Source: Arthrobacter sp. NIO-1057 (lineage in GTDB: Bacteria > Actinomycetota > Actinomycetes > Actinomycetales > Micrococcaceae). Taken from it: DNA of 64,000 nt. Location of the stretch: assembly GCF_900094805.1 (NCBI RefSeq), contig NZ_FMAT01000002.1, positions 434,001 through 498,000 on the forward strand. Reading direction: 5' to 3'. How positions within the stretch are numbered: position 1 is the stretch's first letter; every line of letters starts with the position of its first letter. Shown here piece after piece: positions 46,495 through 56,322 of this stretch. The translations under genes were made by a program, and so were the position numbers. The notes under the pieces are model-generated. The model had not been told where the DNA came from, did not search any database, and was given only the letters and a program-made list of their open reading frames with translations.

Positions 46495-46623
46495 TTTTAT
46501 GTTTCGTAGATTTCATGCCACTACCATCGACTACTGAAAACAGATTAGTGCCTTGCCGGTTCCAATGGTGATTCGAGAAAATCCCGCCTGATACTTGAGA
46601 TATCGTCGATAAATCCGCAATGC

Positions 46624-46670
46624 AAAAAGCCACGATTCACACGATAAAATCGTGTGAATCGTGGCTTTTT
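46624..46670 (-). terminator. Terminator of purH
   Basis: A 22-bp perfect stem (46624-46645 with 46649-46670) and an AAA loop. The core GCCACGATTCACACG pairs with CGTGTGAATCGTGGC, with T-runs at the end on both strands. It lies 15 bases beyond the purH stop. Confidence 0.88.
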
Positions 46671-46684
46671 GAAGCGACTATTTA

Positions 46685-48355
46685 TTAGTGGAAGAAGTGG
46701 CGTGCGCCGGTGAAGTACATGGTGATGCCAGCTTCGTTCGCAGCCGCAATAACTTCCTCATCGCGGACCGAACCACCTGGCTGCACAACAGCCTTCACGC
46801 CAGCGTCGATCAGGATCTGCAGGCCATCAGCGAATGGGAAGAACGCATCCGAAGCAGCCACTGAACCTACTGCACGCTGCTCTGAAGCAGCGCCGTCAGC
46901 GTTCTCGGCTCCACCGGCAGCATCTGCACCGGAGTCAACCTTCACACCCAGGGTGTTGGCACGCTCAACAGCTAGCTTGCAGGAGTCGAGGCGGTTGACC
47001 TGACCCATACCAATACCGGTGGCCGCACCGTTCTTGGCCAGCAAGATCGCGTTGGACTTCGCTGCACGGACCGCGCTCCAAGCGAATTCAAGATCATCCA
47101 GGGTTGCAGCATCGGCTGCCTCACCAGCGGCCAGGGTCCAGTTTTCTGGATTGTCCCCGTCAGCATCAATCTTGTCGCCAGCCTGAACCAGCATGCCACC
47201 GGAAACCTGACGGAATTCATTCTTGTTCCGGCTGTAGCCCTCTGGCAGTGCCAGCAAGCGAATGTTCTTCTTCGCGGAAAGGATCTCTACGGCTTCGGCT
47301 TCGAAGTCAGGGGCAATGACTACCTCGGTGAAGATGCCCTTGACGGTCTCGGCCATTTCCTTGGTCACCGTACGGTTAGCGGCAATCACGCCACCAAAAG
47401 CGGACACTGGGTCGGTGGCGTGTGCCTTGCGGTGTGCATCAGCAATTGGATCAGGTGCATCATCGGAAGCAACAGCAACACCACATGGGTTCGCGTGCTT
47501 GACCACAGCCACGGCTGGCTTCTCAAAGTCAAAGGCTGCGCGCAGGGCGGCGTCAGCATCAACGTAGTTGTTGTAGCTCATTGGCTTGCCGTGCAGCTGA
47601 TCAGCCTGGGCAATACCGGCTGGGGCAGCTTCATCCACGTAGAGCGCTGCCTGCTGGTGTGGGTTCTCGCCATAGCGCAGTACTGCCGAGCGCTGCAGGG
47701 CAACACCTGCATAGGCTGGCCAGTCGATAACGCCGTCGCCATCTTCATCCAGGAACTGGCTGGCGGTCCACGAAGCAACTGCCGTGTCATAGGCTGCGGT
47801 GTGTGCGTAAGCCTTAGCGGCTAGACGCTGGCGGGTCTTCAGATCGAAGCCACCATCAGCTGCTGCCGAGATCACCTGTGGGTAGAAAGCTGGGTCAACC
47901 ACAATGGAGACCGCAGCATGGTTCTTAGCGGCCGAACGAACCATGGCTGGACCGCCAATATCGATCTGCTCAACTACTTCATCCTGAGCTGCACCCGAGG
48001 CAACAGTCTGCACGAATGGGTACAGGTTCACGACCACCAGGTCGATCTGTTCGATGTCCATGGAGGACAGGGTGTCCATGTGCTCAGCAACGCGACGGTC
48101 TGCAAGGATGCCACCGTGGATCCGTGGGTGCAGCGTCTTCACACGACCATCGAGCATTTCAGGGGAACCGGTCACCTGCTCAACTTCGGTCACAGGGATA
48201 CCTGCCGCTGCAATCTTCTTGGCGGTGGATCCGGTGGAGACCAGCTGAACGCCTGCAGCGTGCAGTCCGGCGGCCAGCTCCTCCAAGCCGGTCTTGTCGT
48301 AGACGGAAATCAGTGCGCGGCGGATAGCGACTTTGTCCAGGACGGTCTTACTCAC
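46685..48355 (-). CDS. purH: Bifunctional AICAR transformylase / IMP cyclohydrolase
   Basis: A 556-residue enzyme that performs the last two steps of IMP synthesis. The N-terminal MGS-like cyclohydrolase has [11 protein letters not shown] and [11 protein letters not shown]; the transformylase has [21 protein letters not shown] and the C-terminal [11 protein letters not shown] with [10 protein letters not shown] short Gly/Ala-rich insertion (about 465-490) separates two conserved blocks. Cytosolic. purN, its usual upstream partner in actinobacteria, is found ~8 kb away on the same strand. Confidence 0.96.
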   Translation of the reverse strand: MSKTVLDKVAIRRALISVYDKTGLEELAAGLHAAGVQLVSTGSTAKKIAAAGIPVTEVEQVTGSPEMLDGRVKTLHPRIHGGILADRRVAEHMDTLSSMDIEQIDLVVVNLYPFVQTVASGAAQDEVVEQIDIGGPAMVRSAAKNHAAVSIVVDPAFYPQVISAAADGGFDLKTRQRLAAKAYAHTAAYDTAVASWTASQFLDEDGDGVIDWPAYAGVALQRSAVLRYGENPHQQAALYVDEAAPAGIAQADQLHGKPMSYNNYVDADAALRAAFDFEKPAVAVVKHANPCGVAVASDDAPDPIADAHRKAHATDPVSAFGGVIAANRTVTKEMAETVKGIFTEVVIAPDFEAEAVEILSAKKNIRLLALPEGYSRNKNEFRQVSGGMLVQAGDKIDADGDNPENWTLAAGEAADAATLDDLEFAWSAVRAAKSNAILLAKNGAATGIGMGQVNRLDSCKLAVERANTLGVKVDSGADAAGGAENADGAASEQRAVGSVAASDAFFPFADGLQILIDAGVKAVVQPGGSVRDEEVIAAANEAGITMYFTGARHFFH

Positions 48356-48452
48356 GAAATTTTTCTCCCGGCGGTGAGAATGAATGGGGCGGGCAGCGCA
48401 TAGGCCACCGCAGCCATTCTATCGAAGGGCTTGCCGGATTATTTAGTTCGTG

Positions 48453-49232
48453 TCACTCCCCTTCAACCAACTGAGCCAGTTGCGGGAAATACTTGGAAAG
48501 TTGCTGGTCAGTCAGGCATAGCTTGAGGAGTTTTTCAGCGTGCTCTTCATCGGCCACATAACAAACCAGATCCGCGGTAGTGCGTTGTTGCAGCTCTTCT
48601 CGTAGTGAGTTAGCCACGGCCACCAGCGTGCCGTAGTAGCGTCTAATGGTCGGTTCCCAACCCTCATGCGAGGCCAAATCAGTCATTGCATCAGACCAGA
48701 TACCCGCTGCGGGATCCTCACATAAATCAATGGATGACCAGTGCCAATCGCTGGGTTCCCACTTATCTGAATAGAAACTCTCGGAGTCGTCCTGATCTAA
48801 ACCTTCTTCGAGTGAAGCAAGAACCTGATCAAGGTCTTCTTCATCATCGAAGTCTTGATCCTCACCCTCGAATTCATCGTCATCTTCCGCGTCAGAAATC
48901 ACAACAGAGTCTTCTTCCAATGTGACATCTTCGGCTTCTACTGGATCCTCCAACTGAGCATCGGAACGGTCCTCATAATCGGCTGGTTCATCGGCGTCTT
49001 CGCCACGTTCCACCAATTCTTCTCGCGATGCCGTCACACGGTCTCTTTCAAGAGCCTGGACCGAGTTCAACGCGAGCAACGGCATCGCGATGCTTTCGCT
49101 TTCCTCGGTGCTCACCCCGTGCAGGGCAATGGCATAGAAATCTTGGTCCGGGTGTCCAGTTATCACTTCCGCCGCGTGCCGAAGGGCGGTCACCCGTATC
49201 GCCTCTTCGAGAGCGGCCCAATCTACTCCCAT
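48453..49232 (-). CDS. DUF4303 family protein with an acidic insert
   Basis: A 259-residue protein. The N-terminal VITGHPDQDFYAIALHGV and the C-terminal WEPTIRRYYGTL fit DUF4303, a small cytosolic family of unknown role often linked to contact-dependent toxin immunity. Between them is an unusually acidic, low-complexity linker (about residues 70-150, dense in D and E). It stands alone between purH and the MFS gene. The function is not known; the acidic part could mimic nucleic acid or just be a flexible spacer. Confidence 0.65.
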   Translation of the reverse strand: MGVDWAALEEAIRVTALRHAAEVITGHPDQDFYAIALHGVSTEESESIAMPLLALNSVQALERDRVTASREELVERGEDADEPADYEDRSDAQLEDPVEAEDVTLEEDSVVISDAEDDDEFEGEDQDFDDEEDLDQVLASLEEGLDQDDSESFYSDKWEPSDWHWSSIDLCEDPAAGIWSDAMTDLASHEGWEPTIRRYYGTLVAVANSLREELQQRTTADLVCYVADEEHAEKLLKLCLTDQQLSKYFPQLAQLVEGE

Positions 49233-49381
49233 GCCCAGAGATTACCCCTAGACTCGCCTAGACAACAGGCCTTGACGTGGCAAGCAAAGAAGCGTAGAGA
49301 GCTGGGGGCTTGGACGGGTTTTCGGTTATGCTTCGACGCGGTACACACAATTTTTGCTCGCACTGAGAAAGGCGCCGCTCC

Positions 49382-50719
49382 GTGTCTTCTGCACTCCCGA
49401 CCTCGGGCACGACCATCGTGCAAGAACTTCCGTTTAAGTGGAAAGTTCAAGGCGCCATCTTCATCATCGGTGGACTGGGGTTCATGTTTGATGCCTGGGA
49501 TGTGACCCTCAATGGGGCTTTGATCCCGCTGGTCGCCGAAGAATGGGGACTAGATCGCCCCACCGCAGCACTACTTGGCACCTCAAACTTGGTCGGCATG
49601 GCCTTAGGCGCTTTCCTCTGGGGTGGCATTGCCGATCGCTTCGGACGTAAGAACGCCTTTAGCCTGACTCTGCTGATGTTCGCAGTTTTCACCGTTTTAG
49701 GTGCACTGTCGCCTAACTTCGGATTCTTTGTTGCGTTCCGTTTTCTTGCCGGTGTCGGTTTGGGTGGATGCATTCCGGTGGACTATGCCCTGGTCGGTGA
49801 ATTTACCCCGGCGAAACTCCGTGGCCGGGTCCTGACCGCCATGGACGGATGGTGGCCCGTCGGCGCTGCACTGTCCTTCTTCGTTTCCGGCTGGGTCATG
49901 GCCACCGCTGATAACTGGCGGCTGATCCTGGCAGTGATGATCCTGCCAGCATTGATGGTGTTTTTAGTCCGTCGCAATGTTCCCGAGTCCCCTTTGTACT
50001 TGGCGGCCAAAGGTCGAGAAACCGAAGCGCGAGCCGTTATTGATCAGTTGGTGGAACGCACCGGTGCCCCGGTACGGGACTATGTCATTGAACAGCCCAC
50101 CTCCGAACGCCCTGTCCGCTGGTGGGAACAGGTGGTGGCGCTCTGGCGCTACTCGTGGAAGATCACCGCGACAAGCTGGCTGCTATTTGTCACCGTCTTG
50201 CTGGTGTACTACCTGGCGCTCACGTGGCTCCCATCCATCCTGACCGAGGCCGGCATGGCCCAATCGGCATCCTTCTTTGCCACTGCGGTCATGGCCTTGA
50301 TGGGGCTGGTGGGAGTGGTACTGGCTGCGTTATTGGTGGAACGAGTTGGACGCAAATGGCTCTTGGCGATTTCCGCCCCACTTTCAGGAATTGTGTTGAT
50401 CCTGGTAGCCCTGAATCTGCAGATTCCATCGGCAGCCGTGGGCTGGGTCTTGGTGTTCGGCGTGATTGTTCAGGTGGCAATCCCAGTGTTGTACGCGTAC
50501 GTCTCAGAGTTATACCCGACCGAATTACGTGCCAGCGGATTCGGGTGGGCCTCCACCATGTCACGGTTCGCCGCCGGCTTCGGGCCACTACTCTTCGCCG
50601 CGCTGTGGCCAGTGGTTGGCCTCCCAGCGCTGTTTACCGGCGCTACGATTCTGGTGATCATAGCCATGATCTTCATGGCTAAATTTGCTCCCGAAACCAA
50701 GGGGCAGGAACTGGGCTAG
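49382..50719 (+). CDS. MFS transporter, aromatic acid/sugar-like (NiaP-type)
   Basis: A 445-residue 12-helix major facilitator protein. Conserved MFS loop GGIADRFGRKNAF between helices 2 and 3 and VERVGRKWLL in the second half; RFLAGVGLGGCIPVDYALV and ELYPTELRASGFGWA are typical of the NiaP/sugar-porter-like group of organic acid carriers. GTG start with GAAAGG upstream. Not in an obvious operon; the adjacent TetR protein could control it. The substrate is unknown. Confidence 0.88.
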   Translation: MSSALPTSGTTIVQELPFKWKVQGAIFIIGGLGFMFDAWDVTLNGALIPLVAEEWGLDRPTAALLGTSNLVGMALGAFLWGGIADRFGRKNAFSLTLLMFAVFTVLGALSPNFGFFVAFRFLAGVGLGGCIPVDYALVGEFTPAKLRGRVLTAMDGWWPVGAALSFFVSGWVMATADNWRLILAVMILPALMVFLVRRNVPESPLYLAAKGRETEARAVIDQLVERTGAPVRDYVIEQPTSERPVRWWEQVVALWRYSWKITATSWLLFVTVLLVYYLALTWLPSILTEAGMAQSASFFATAVMALMGLVGVVLAALLVERVGRKWLLAISAPLSGIVLILVALNLQIPSAAVGWVLVFGVIVQVAIPVLYAYVSELYPTELRASGFGWASTMSRFAAGFGPLLFAALWPVVGLPALFTGATILVIIAMIFMAKFAPETKGQELG

Positions 50720-50739
50720 ATGAATCTCTGGCAAGAACT

Positions 50740-50838
50740 GTGAAACGTTCGCGTCCCAAGAAGCGTCGTAGTTGGTTTCGTCGACACTGGGATGATGTGC
50801 TCTCAATTGTTGCTGACCTTCTACGCGCCCGGCCTTAA
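50740..50838 (+). CDS. Possible very short basic protein
   Basis: A 32-codon frame starting with GTG: KRSRPKKRRSWFRRHWDD then a hydrophobic helix and RARP. It follows the transporter stop by 20 bases and has coherent composition. It has only a weak ribosome binding site and no family match, so it may be real or random. Confidence 0.25.
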   Translation: MKRSRPKKRRSWFRRHWDDVLSIVADLLRARP

Positions 50839-50869
50839 GACCAACTGAGCGTTTAAACTACCCCAACTG

Positions 50870-51442
50870 CTAGGCACTGACCGCCATAGCATGAGGCTTA
50901 AACCCGTCCAGCATCAGTTGTACCAACCGTGATTGAAGATGCGGAGCTTGGTCTCTAAAGGCACGTGGCAAGGGACGAGTGACAGCTCCAATAGCGGTCA
51001 CCAGTTCAACACCATTCAGGTCTGCACGTACCAGTTCGTGGCGTTTGGCCAATTCGAGTACTCGGCTCACCGCTTGGGCACATTCACGTTGAATGCCCAG
51101 TACCCGATCGCTGAGCTTCATCGGTAATGCGGCGCCCAGTGCTTCACTCAGCGCTCCGATGTTCAAACCGACGAGGTTCTCCAAGTACTCGGTCCATGCT
51201 TCGTGGTCTTCGTTCAACCGAGCTTCAGCTGCCGTTGATGCGTCCAAGATTTCCTGCAAGGTCGAGACGGTCACTTCTTCAACCAGTTCCGTGCGGGAAG
51301 CGAAGTTACGGTACAGGGTTCCGATACCCACATTGCTTCGCTCTGCAATAAGATCCATCGCAATGTTGGCACCATGCTGTGCGAAGAGTTCGCGCGCTGT
51401 ACACAGAATCGTCTCACGTCGTCGCAATGCATCTGAGCGCAT
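50870..51442 (-). CDS. TetR-family regulator
   Basis: A 190-residue repressor: helix-turn-helix in ~10-55 (MDLIAERSNVGIGTLYRNFA) followed by a helical ligand domain. It is divergent from the alpha-mannosidase gene with ~270 bases between and convergent with the MFS gene. It may control the mannosidase or a transporter. The ligand is unknown and no clear operator was spotted. Confidence 0.87.
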   Translation of the reverse strand: MRSDALRRRETILCTARELFAQHGANIAMDLIAERSNVGIGTLYRNFASRTELVEEVTVSTLQEILDASTAAEARLNEDHEAWTEYLENLVGLNIGALSEALGAALPMKLSDRVLGIQRECAQAVSRVLELAKRHELVRADLNGVELVTAIGAVTRPLPRAFRDQAPHLQSRLVQLMLDGFKPHAMAVSA

Positions 51443-51709
51443 AGAACGTTATATGCCTTTCAATCGGAAGCTAAGACGGCTTGTTCGCCATCTTCTACCG
51501 GCGGGTAGAGAACTTGGAAAAATAGCTCAATGGCTGAATCCAAGCTTCAGTGATTTTTCCAGAAACTCTGGGCATCGGCCACTGTCTCAAGCCATTTGCC
51601 AGAAAACTTTCTTCAGCAATCGAGTAAATAGCTGTTCATCAGTGATTTTCGGTACTCTGGCAGGGAACGACCCCGGTGTTTTCGGGGGACCGCCCTTCGA
51701 AAGGCAACA

Positions 51710-54700
51710 ATGCACGACGACACCTCACTGACCACCGGTCGAGTCAACCGAGTACTGCAGGAACGCATTCGCCCCGCAATTTACTCTGAGTCGACTCCCC
51801 TAGATGTGTCGTGGCATGAACTTCCCGGTGAACCGGTCACCCCCACCGAAGGACTGGCTCTTGAATATTCGCCTATACAGGTGGGCAACGCGTGGGGTGC
51901 GGCATGGGGCACCACCTGGTTCCACCTGCAGGGCAAAGTTCCCACGCACTGGGCCGGACGACGCGTCGAAGCGGTCATCGATCTTGGTTTTGACGTGAAC
52001 ATGACCGGATTCCAATGCGAAGGGCTGATCTATCGTCCAGATGGCATCACCATCAAGGCGCTGAACCCGCGCAACCAATGGGTACCGATCGCCGAATCGG
52101 CTAAGGGTGATGAACTGGTGGATCTCTACCTTGAAGCTGCATCAAACCCGGTTCTCTTGGATCACCACCCATTCCTGCCTACCGAGCAGGGTGATATCCT
52201 CACCTCTTCCAGCAACAGGCTGTACACGACCCGTCGCATGGATCTTGCCGTCTTTGAACCAGTGGTCCACGATCTTGCCCTGGATCTGGAAGTACTACTT
52301 GAGCTCCAAGAACAATTACCGCAGAGCCCCCGTAAGATGCAGATCTTACAAGCCATGGACAACGCCTTAGACGTCTTGGACCTGCAGAACATCACCGCGA
52401 CTGCACAGCAGGCCCGCGATGAACTCGCAGGCGTCCTTTCCGCCCCGGCAGAACACAGCGCCCATCAAATCTCCGCCATCGGGCACTCCCACATTGATTC
52501 GGCATGGCTCTGGCCACTGCGTGAAACTATCCGCAAAGTCTCGCGCACCTGCTCATCCATGGTCGAGTTGCTCGGTGAAGAACCCGAGTTCCTCTACGGA
52601 ATGTCCAGCGCACAACAATACAAGTGGCTCAAGACCCACCGCCCCGAAGTGTGGGAACGAGTCAAAGAAGCTGTTGCTGAAGAACGTTTCCTGCCGCTAG
52701 GCGGCATGTGGGTTGAGTCAGATACCGTGATGCCTTCGGGTGAATCGCTGGTCCGCCAATTCCTCTATGGCCAAAAGTTCTTCCGCGACGAATTCGGTGT
52801 GACCTCGCAAGGCGTTTGGTTGCCCGACTCTTTCGGTTACTCCCCCGCACTGCCACAGCTGATGCGTCGAGCTGGATTTGAATGGTTCTTCACCCAGAAA
52901 ATCTCATGGAACCAACAAAACAAGTTCCCGCACCACTCCTTTGATTGGGAGGGCATTGATGGCTCTCGCATCTTCAGCCATTTCCCTTCAATGGATACCT
53001 ACAATTCGCAACTCTCCGGTGAGGAAGTAGCCAAGGCGTCACGCCAGTTCCGCGAAGCACGCCTGACCAACAACTCCATTGCCCCGGTGGGCTGGGGTGA
53101 TGGTGGTGGCGGTACCACCCGTGAAATGACCGGCAAGGCTAAGCGTCTGGCTAACCTCGAAGGTAGTGCGCAGGTGCGTTGGGAACACCCCAATGACTTC
53201 TTCCAGCGCGCCAAGGCAGAACTTGAGCAACCACCGGTGTGGGTCGGTGAGCTGTACCTAGAATTGCACCGGGCCACGCTGACCAGTCAGCACCAGACGA
53301 AACAAGGTAACCGTCGCACCGAGCAATTGCTGGTGGAGGCCGAGTTGTGGGCGGCGACCGCTTCCGCGTACACCGGCGCTCACTACCCTTATGAGCAACT
53401 CGACGAGCTCTGGGCAACCGTGTTGCTCCACCAATTCCATGACATCTTGCCCGGCACGTCCATCGCGTGGGTGCATCGTGAAGTGGTGGCACGCTACGCC
53501 CAGGTCATCAAACAGGCCGAGGTACTGATCAGTGCTGCCCAACAACGCCTCGCCGGTGTTGGCTCCACACCCATTACCTTCAACGCCTCTGGTTTTACCC
53601 GCAATGCGTTGGGCTTCGGTGAAGCTGGAGAACTGCAACCGGTCGATTCAGTTTCGGTCCAGGCAACCTCTGATGCTGGCGGCTACATTCTTGATAACGG
53701 TGTCATCCGGGTCGTGGTTAACGCCCAGGGCCTGATCACTTCGGCCATTGATCTGGCCAGTGGGCGTGAGGCGATCGCGCCAGGCCAGGAAGCTAACCTC
53801 CTGCAACTGCACCAGGACTTCCCGAATATGTGGGATGCCTGGGACGTGGACAAGTACTACCGCAACCAGGTCACCGACCTTCGCGAACTGGACTCCTTGG
53901 AGCTTTCCTCGACTGCAGACGGCAGCCAGGTCATCACCGTGCGCCGCAGCTTCTCCAAATCCACGGTGGTTCAGGAAGTATCCCTTGCTCCCGGCGAGCG
54001 CACCGTCCAGATCAGCCAGAGCACCGATTGGCATGAAGCCGAGAAGTTCCTCAAGGTGGCGTTCCCACTGGATGTGCGTGCCGAACACATTATTGCTGAA
54101 ACCCAATTTGGTTATCACAAGCGGGTCACCCATGTGAATACCAGTTGGGAAGCCGCGAAGTTTGAGACGTCCATGCACCGCTTTGCTTTGGCCCAAGAGC
54201 CGGACTTTGGTGTCGGGCTGATCAATGACTCAATCTATGGTTTTGATGTCACCCGCGACGTCAAGGACACCCAAGTAACCACGACCATGCGTCTGTCGTT
54301 GTTGCGAGCTCCGCGCTTCCCGGATCCACAAACAGATCAGGGACTACAAACCCACCGTTATGGTCTGGTTGTGGGTGCGGATATTGCCACGGTCACTGAA
54401 GCCGGGGCGTTCCTCAACAGTGCCGAGCGCACCGTGAAGGGAGCCAACCCTGTGGCACCGTTGGCGAGCGTTGCCGGTGAAGGACTGGTGATTTCCAGCG
54501 TGAAGCTGGCTGCTGACCGTTCTGGTGACCTGCTGGTCCGTGTTTATGAGTCGCTGGGTCGCCGGGCCCGTGGCAGCTTGCAGGTCAATATCCCGGTGGC
54601 TTCCGCGAGCACGGCAAGCCTGTTGGAGGATCCACTAGATGACGGGCAGCTCGAACTTTCCGAAGGCTCACTGCCCTTAGCGATGGGTCCTTTTGAAGTG

Positions 54701-54730
54701 CGGACACTGCGCTTCACCCTGACCAAATAA
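51710..54730 (+). CDS. Alpha-mannosidase, GH38
   Basis: A 1006-residue glycoside hydrolase family 38 enzyme that removes terminal alpha-mannose. Zinc ligands in GHSHIDSAWLWPL, nucleophile Asp in WLPDSFGYSPALPQLM, and LHQFHDILPGTSIAWVH. Domain order is the usual one: N-terminal jelly-roll-like part, catalytic (alpha/beta)7 barrel at ~250-520, helical linker, large beta C-terminal half. No signal peptide, so cytosolic. The ATG has GAAAGG upstream. Likely substrates are alpha-manno-oligosaccharides or mannose-containing glycans of the cell itself. Confidence 0.93.
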   Translation: MHDDTSLTTGRVNRVLQERIRPAIYSESTPLDVSWHELPGEPVTPTEGLALEYSPIQVGNAWGAAWGTTWFHLQGKVPTHWAGRRVEAVIDLGFDVNMTGFQCEGLIYRPDGITIKALNPRNQWVPIAESAKGDELVDLYLEAASNPVLLDHHPFLPTEQGDILTSSSNRLYTTRRMDLAVFEPVVHDLALDLEVLLELQEQLPQSPRKMQILQAMDNALDVLDLQNITATAQQARDELAGVLSAPAEHSAHQISAIGHSHIDSAWLWPLRETIRKVSRTCSSMVELLGEEPEFLYGMSSAQQYKWLKTHRPEVWERVKEAVAEERFLPLGGMWVESDTVMPSGESLVRQFLYGQKFFRDEFGVTSQGVWLPDSFGYSPALPQLMRRAGFEWFFTQKISWNQQNKFPHHSFDWEGIDGSRIFSHFPSMDTYNSQLSGEEVAKASRQFREARLTNNSIAPVGWGDGGGGTTREMTGKAKRLANLEGSAQVRWEHPNDFFQRAKAELEQPPVWVGELYLELHRATLTSQHQTKQGNRRTEQLLVEAELWAATASAYTGAHYPYEQLDELWATVLLHQFHDILPGTSIAWVHREVVARYAQVIKQAEVLISAAQQRLAGVGSTPITFNASGFTRNALGFGEAGELQPVDSVSVQATSDAGGYILDNGVIRVVVNAQGLITSAIDLASGREAIAPGQEANLLQLHQDFPNMWDAWDVDKYYRNQVTDLRELDSLELSSTADGSQVITVRRSFSKSTVVQEVSLAPGERTVQISQSTDWHEAEKFLKVAFPLDVRAEHIIAETQFGYHKRVTHVNTSWEAAKFETSMHRFALAQEPDFGVGLINDSIYGFDVTRDVKDTQVTTTMRLSLLRAPRFPDPQTDQGLQTHRYGLVVGADIATVTEAGAFLNSAERTVKGANPVAPLASVAGEGLVISSVKLAADRSGDLLVRVYESLGRRARGSLQVNIPVASASTASLLEDPLDDGQLELSEGSLPLAMGPFEVRTLRFTLTK

Positions 54731-54738
54731 CTACCGGG

Positions 54739-54763
54739 CCTTCGCCGTTTACCACGGCGAAGG
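54739..54763. terminator. Terminator shared by alpha-mannosidase and the convergent SDR gene
   Basis: CCTTCGCCGT (54739-54748) pairs perfectly with ACGGCGAAGG (54754-54763), loop TTACC. The right arm lies within the last codons of the SDR gene, so the stem serves two convergent genes. Confidence 0.75.
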
Positions 54764-56263
54764 TTCGTAGTCCTTCAGGAAGCACCCGTAGAGGTCAATG
54801 CCTCGCTCCCCATCAACAATCGGTTGGTAGACCCGGGCTGCCCCATCGATCAGATCCAAGGGTGCGTGCCAGCCTTCGGCCACCATCCGCACCTTCGAAT
54901 CGTGTGGGCGTTCATCGGTGATCCACCCGGTATCTACCGCGGTCATCAAGATTCGGTCCGTGCTGAGCATTTCTTGCGCACTGGTGCGGGTGAGCATATT
55001 CAGCGAGGCCTTGGCCATGTTGGTGTGTGGGTGGCCCGAGCCCTTATAGCGTCGGGAGAACTGGCCCTCCATGGCAGAGACATTCACGATGTACTTGCGC
55101 CGCGCCTCGCTCGCAGCCAACGCTGGGCGCAGTCGTGATGCCAAGAGGAAGGGTGCGGTGACATTGCACAACTGCACTTCAAGCATTTCTAGGGCGTCAA
55201 CACCTCCCAGGATCTGGGTCCACGAGTTTTCGGTGACCACGTCCGGGACTAAACCGCCGGCGTCGATGGCGGTGCCTTCGCTGATTCTCGCCAGGGAGGC
55301 CGAGCCGGCTTTCATGGCAAGTTCGGCCAATTGCTGTGCATCGTACGTGCCTGCCGAGACAGGGGCCAGGAGTGCGGAATCATCCAGCCTAAAAGCACTG
55401 GCCAAGGCCTTAGGGTGCTCTGCTGGTGGATTAGCTTCGCCCCACAGTTCTGGGCCACCATGCTTGGCGAGCAGTTCTGGGGCCAAGGGTTGCTGTTCTG
55501 ATTCGATCAGGTGCAGGTAGGAGTTGGTGGTCCGGCGGACGGTCTGTGCAGCATTGTTGATCAGGATATCCAGTGGTCCTTCGGCGGCCACCCGGTCGGC
55601 CAAGGAAATCACTTGGGCCGGGTCGCGCAGGTCAATTCCGACAATGCGCAGTCGATGCAGCCACCGCTCACTGTCCTCGATGGCAGCAAAGCGTCGTGCG
55701 GCGTCCTTGGGGAAGCGCGTGGTGATAGTGGTGTGTGCTCCATCGCGTAAGAGTCGCAGTGCAATGTGCATACCGATTTTTGCGCGTCCGCCGGTCAGTA
55801 CGGCGCGCTTACCGCTCAGATCTGCGCGGGCGTCACGTCGTTCCCGACCGGTCGCAGCACACTCAGGGCAGAGGTAGTGGTGGAAGGCATCCACGGTGGT
55901 GTAGCGCTGTTTACAGATGTAGCAGCCACGGGGTTTACGGAACTCCCCTGCGCTAGCGCCTTGAGTTGGTGTGCTCAAATCAAGGCCCAGGGTTTCATCA
56001 TCGAGGCGTTGTGGCGAGCCGGTGGCGGTGCTTTCAATGAGCGCACGGTCAGCGGCGCTGATCTCGGCGCGCTTCTGCGACTTGCGGTAGCGCTTGGCTG
56101 CTTTGAACATATTGCTGGTGGCACGACGTACAGCGATATGGCGTTCGTCGGTGGAATCCAGTTGGTGCACCACCGAGAGTACCTTCAGCGCGGTAGCTAG
56201 TTCCTCATCGGTAAATAGTTCGGTGGGTTCAGCCGCTTCGGGGCGGGGAGTTTGCTCAGTCAT
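54749..56263 (-). CDS. SDR-like protein with N-terminal zinc ribbon
   Basis: A 504-residue protein. Residues ~1-105 are helical; ~113-145 carry a zinc ribbon with two CxxC pairs (RGCYICKQRY and YLCPECAATG). From ~150 follows an SDR fold with VLTGGRAKIGMHIALRLL. The usual YxxxK is NVSAMEGQFSRRY ... HTNMAKASL, where the expected Tyr is Thr; the Lys is kept. Such ribbon-SDR fusions occur across bacteria and fungi, role unknown. No signal peptide. An unusual or non-catalytic use of the fold is likely. Confidence 0.8.
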   Translation of the reverse strand: MTEQTPRPEAAEPTELFTDEELATALKVLSVVHQLDSTDERHIAVRRATSNMFKAAKRYRKSQKRAEISAADRALIESTATGSPQRLDDETLGLDLSTPTQGASAGEFRKPRGCYICKQRYTTVDAFHHYLCPECAATGRERRDARADLSGKRAVLTGGRAKIGMHIALRLLRDGAHTTITTRFPKDAARRFAAIEDSERWLHRLRIVGIDLRDPAQVISLADRVAAEGPLDILINNAAQTVRRTTNSYLHLIESEQQPLAPELLAKHGGPELWGEANPPAEHPKALASAFRLDDSALLAPVSAGTYDAQQLAELAMKAGSASLARISEGTAIDAGGLVPDVVTENSWTQILGGVDALEMLEVQLCNVTAPFLLASRLRPALAASEARRKYIVNVSAMEGQFSRRYKGSGHPHTNMAKASLNMLTRTSAQEMLSTDRILMTAVDTGWITDERPHDSKVRMVAEGWHAPLDLIDGAARVYQPIVDGERGIDLYGCFLKDYEPSPW

Positions 56264-56322
56264 CTCCCCACCAATTTTACGGCCTCGCAGATTTGCTTTG
56301 AGGCCTGCTTATAGGTGGTGAG

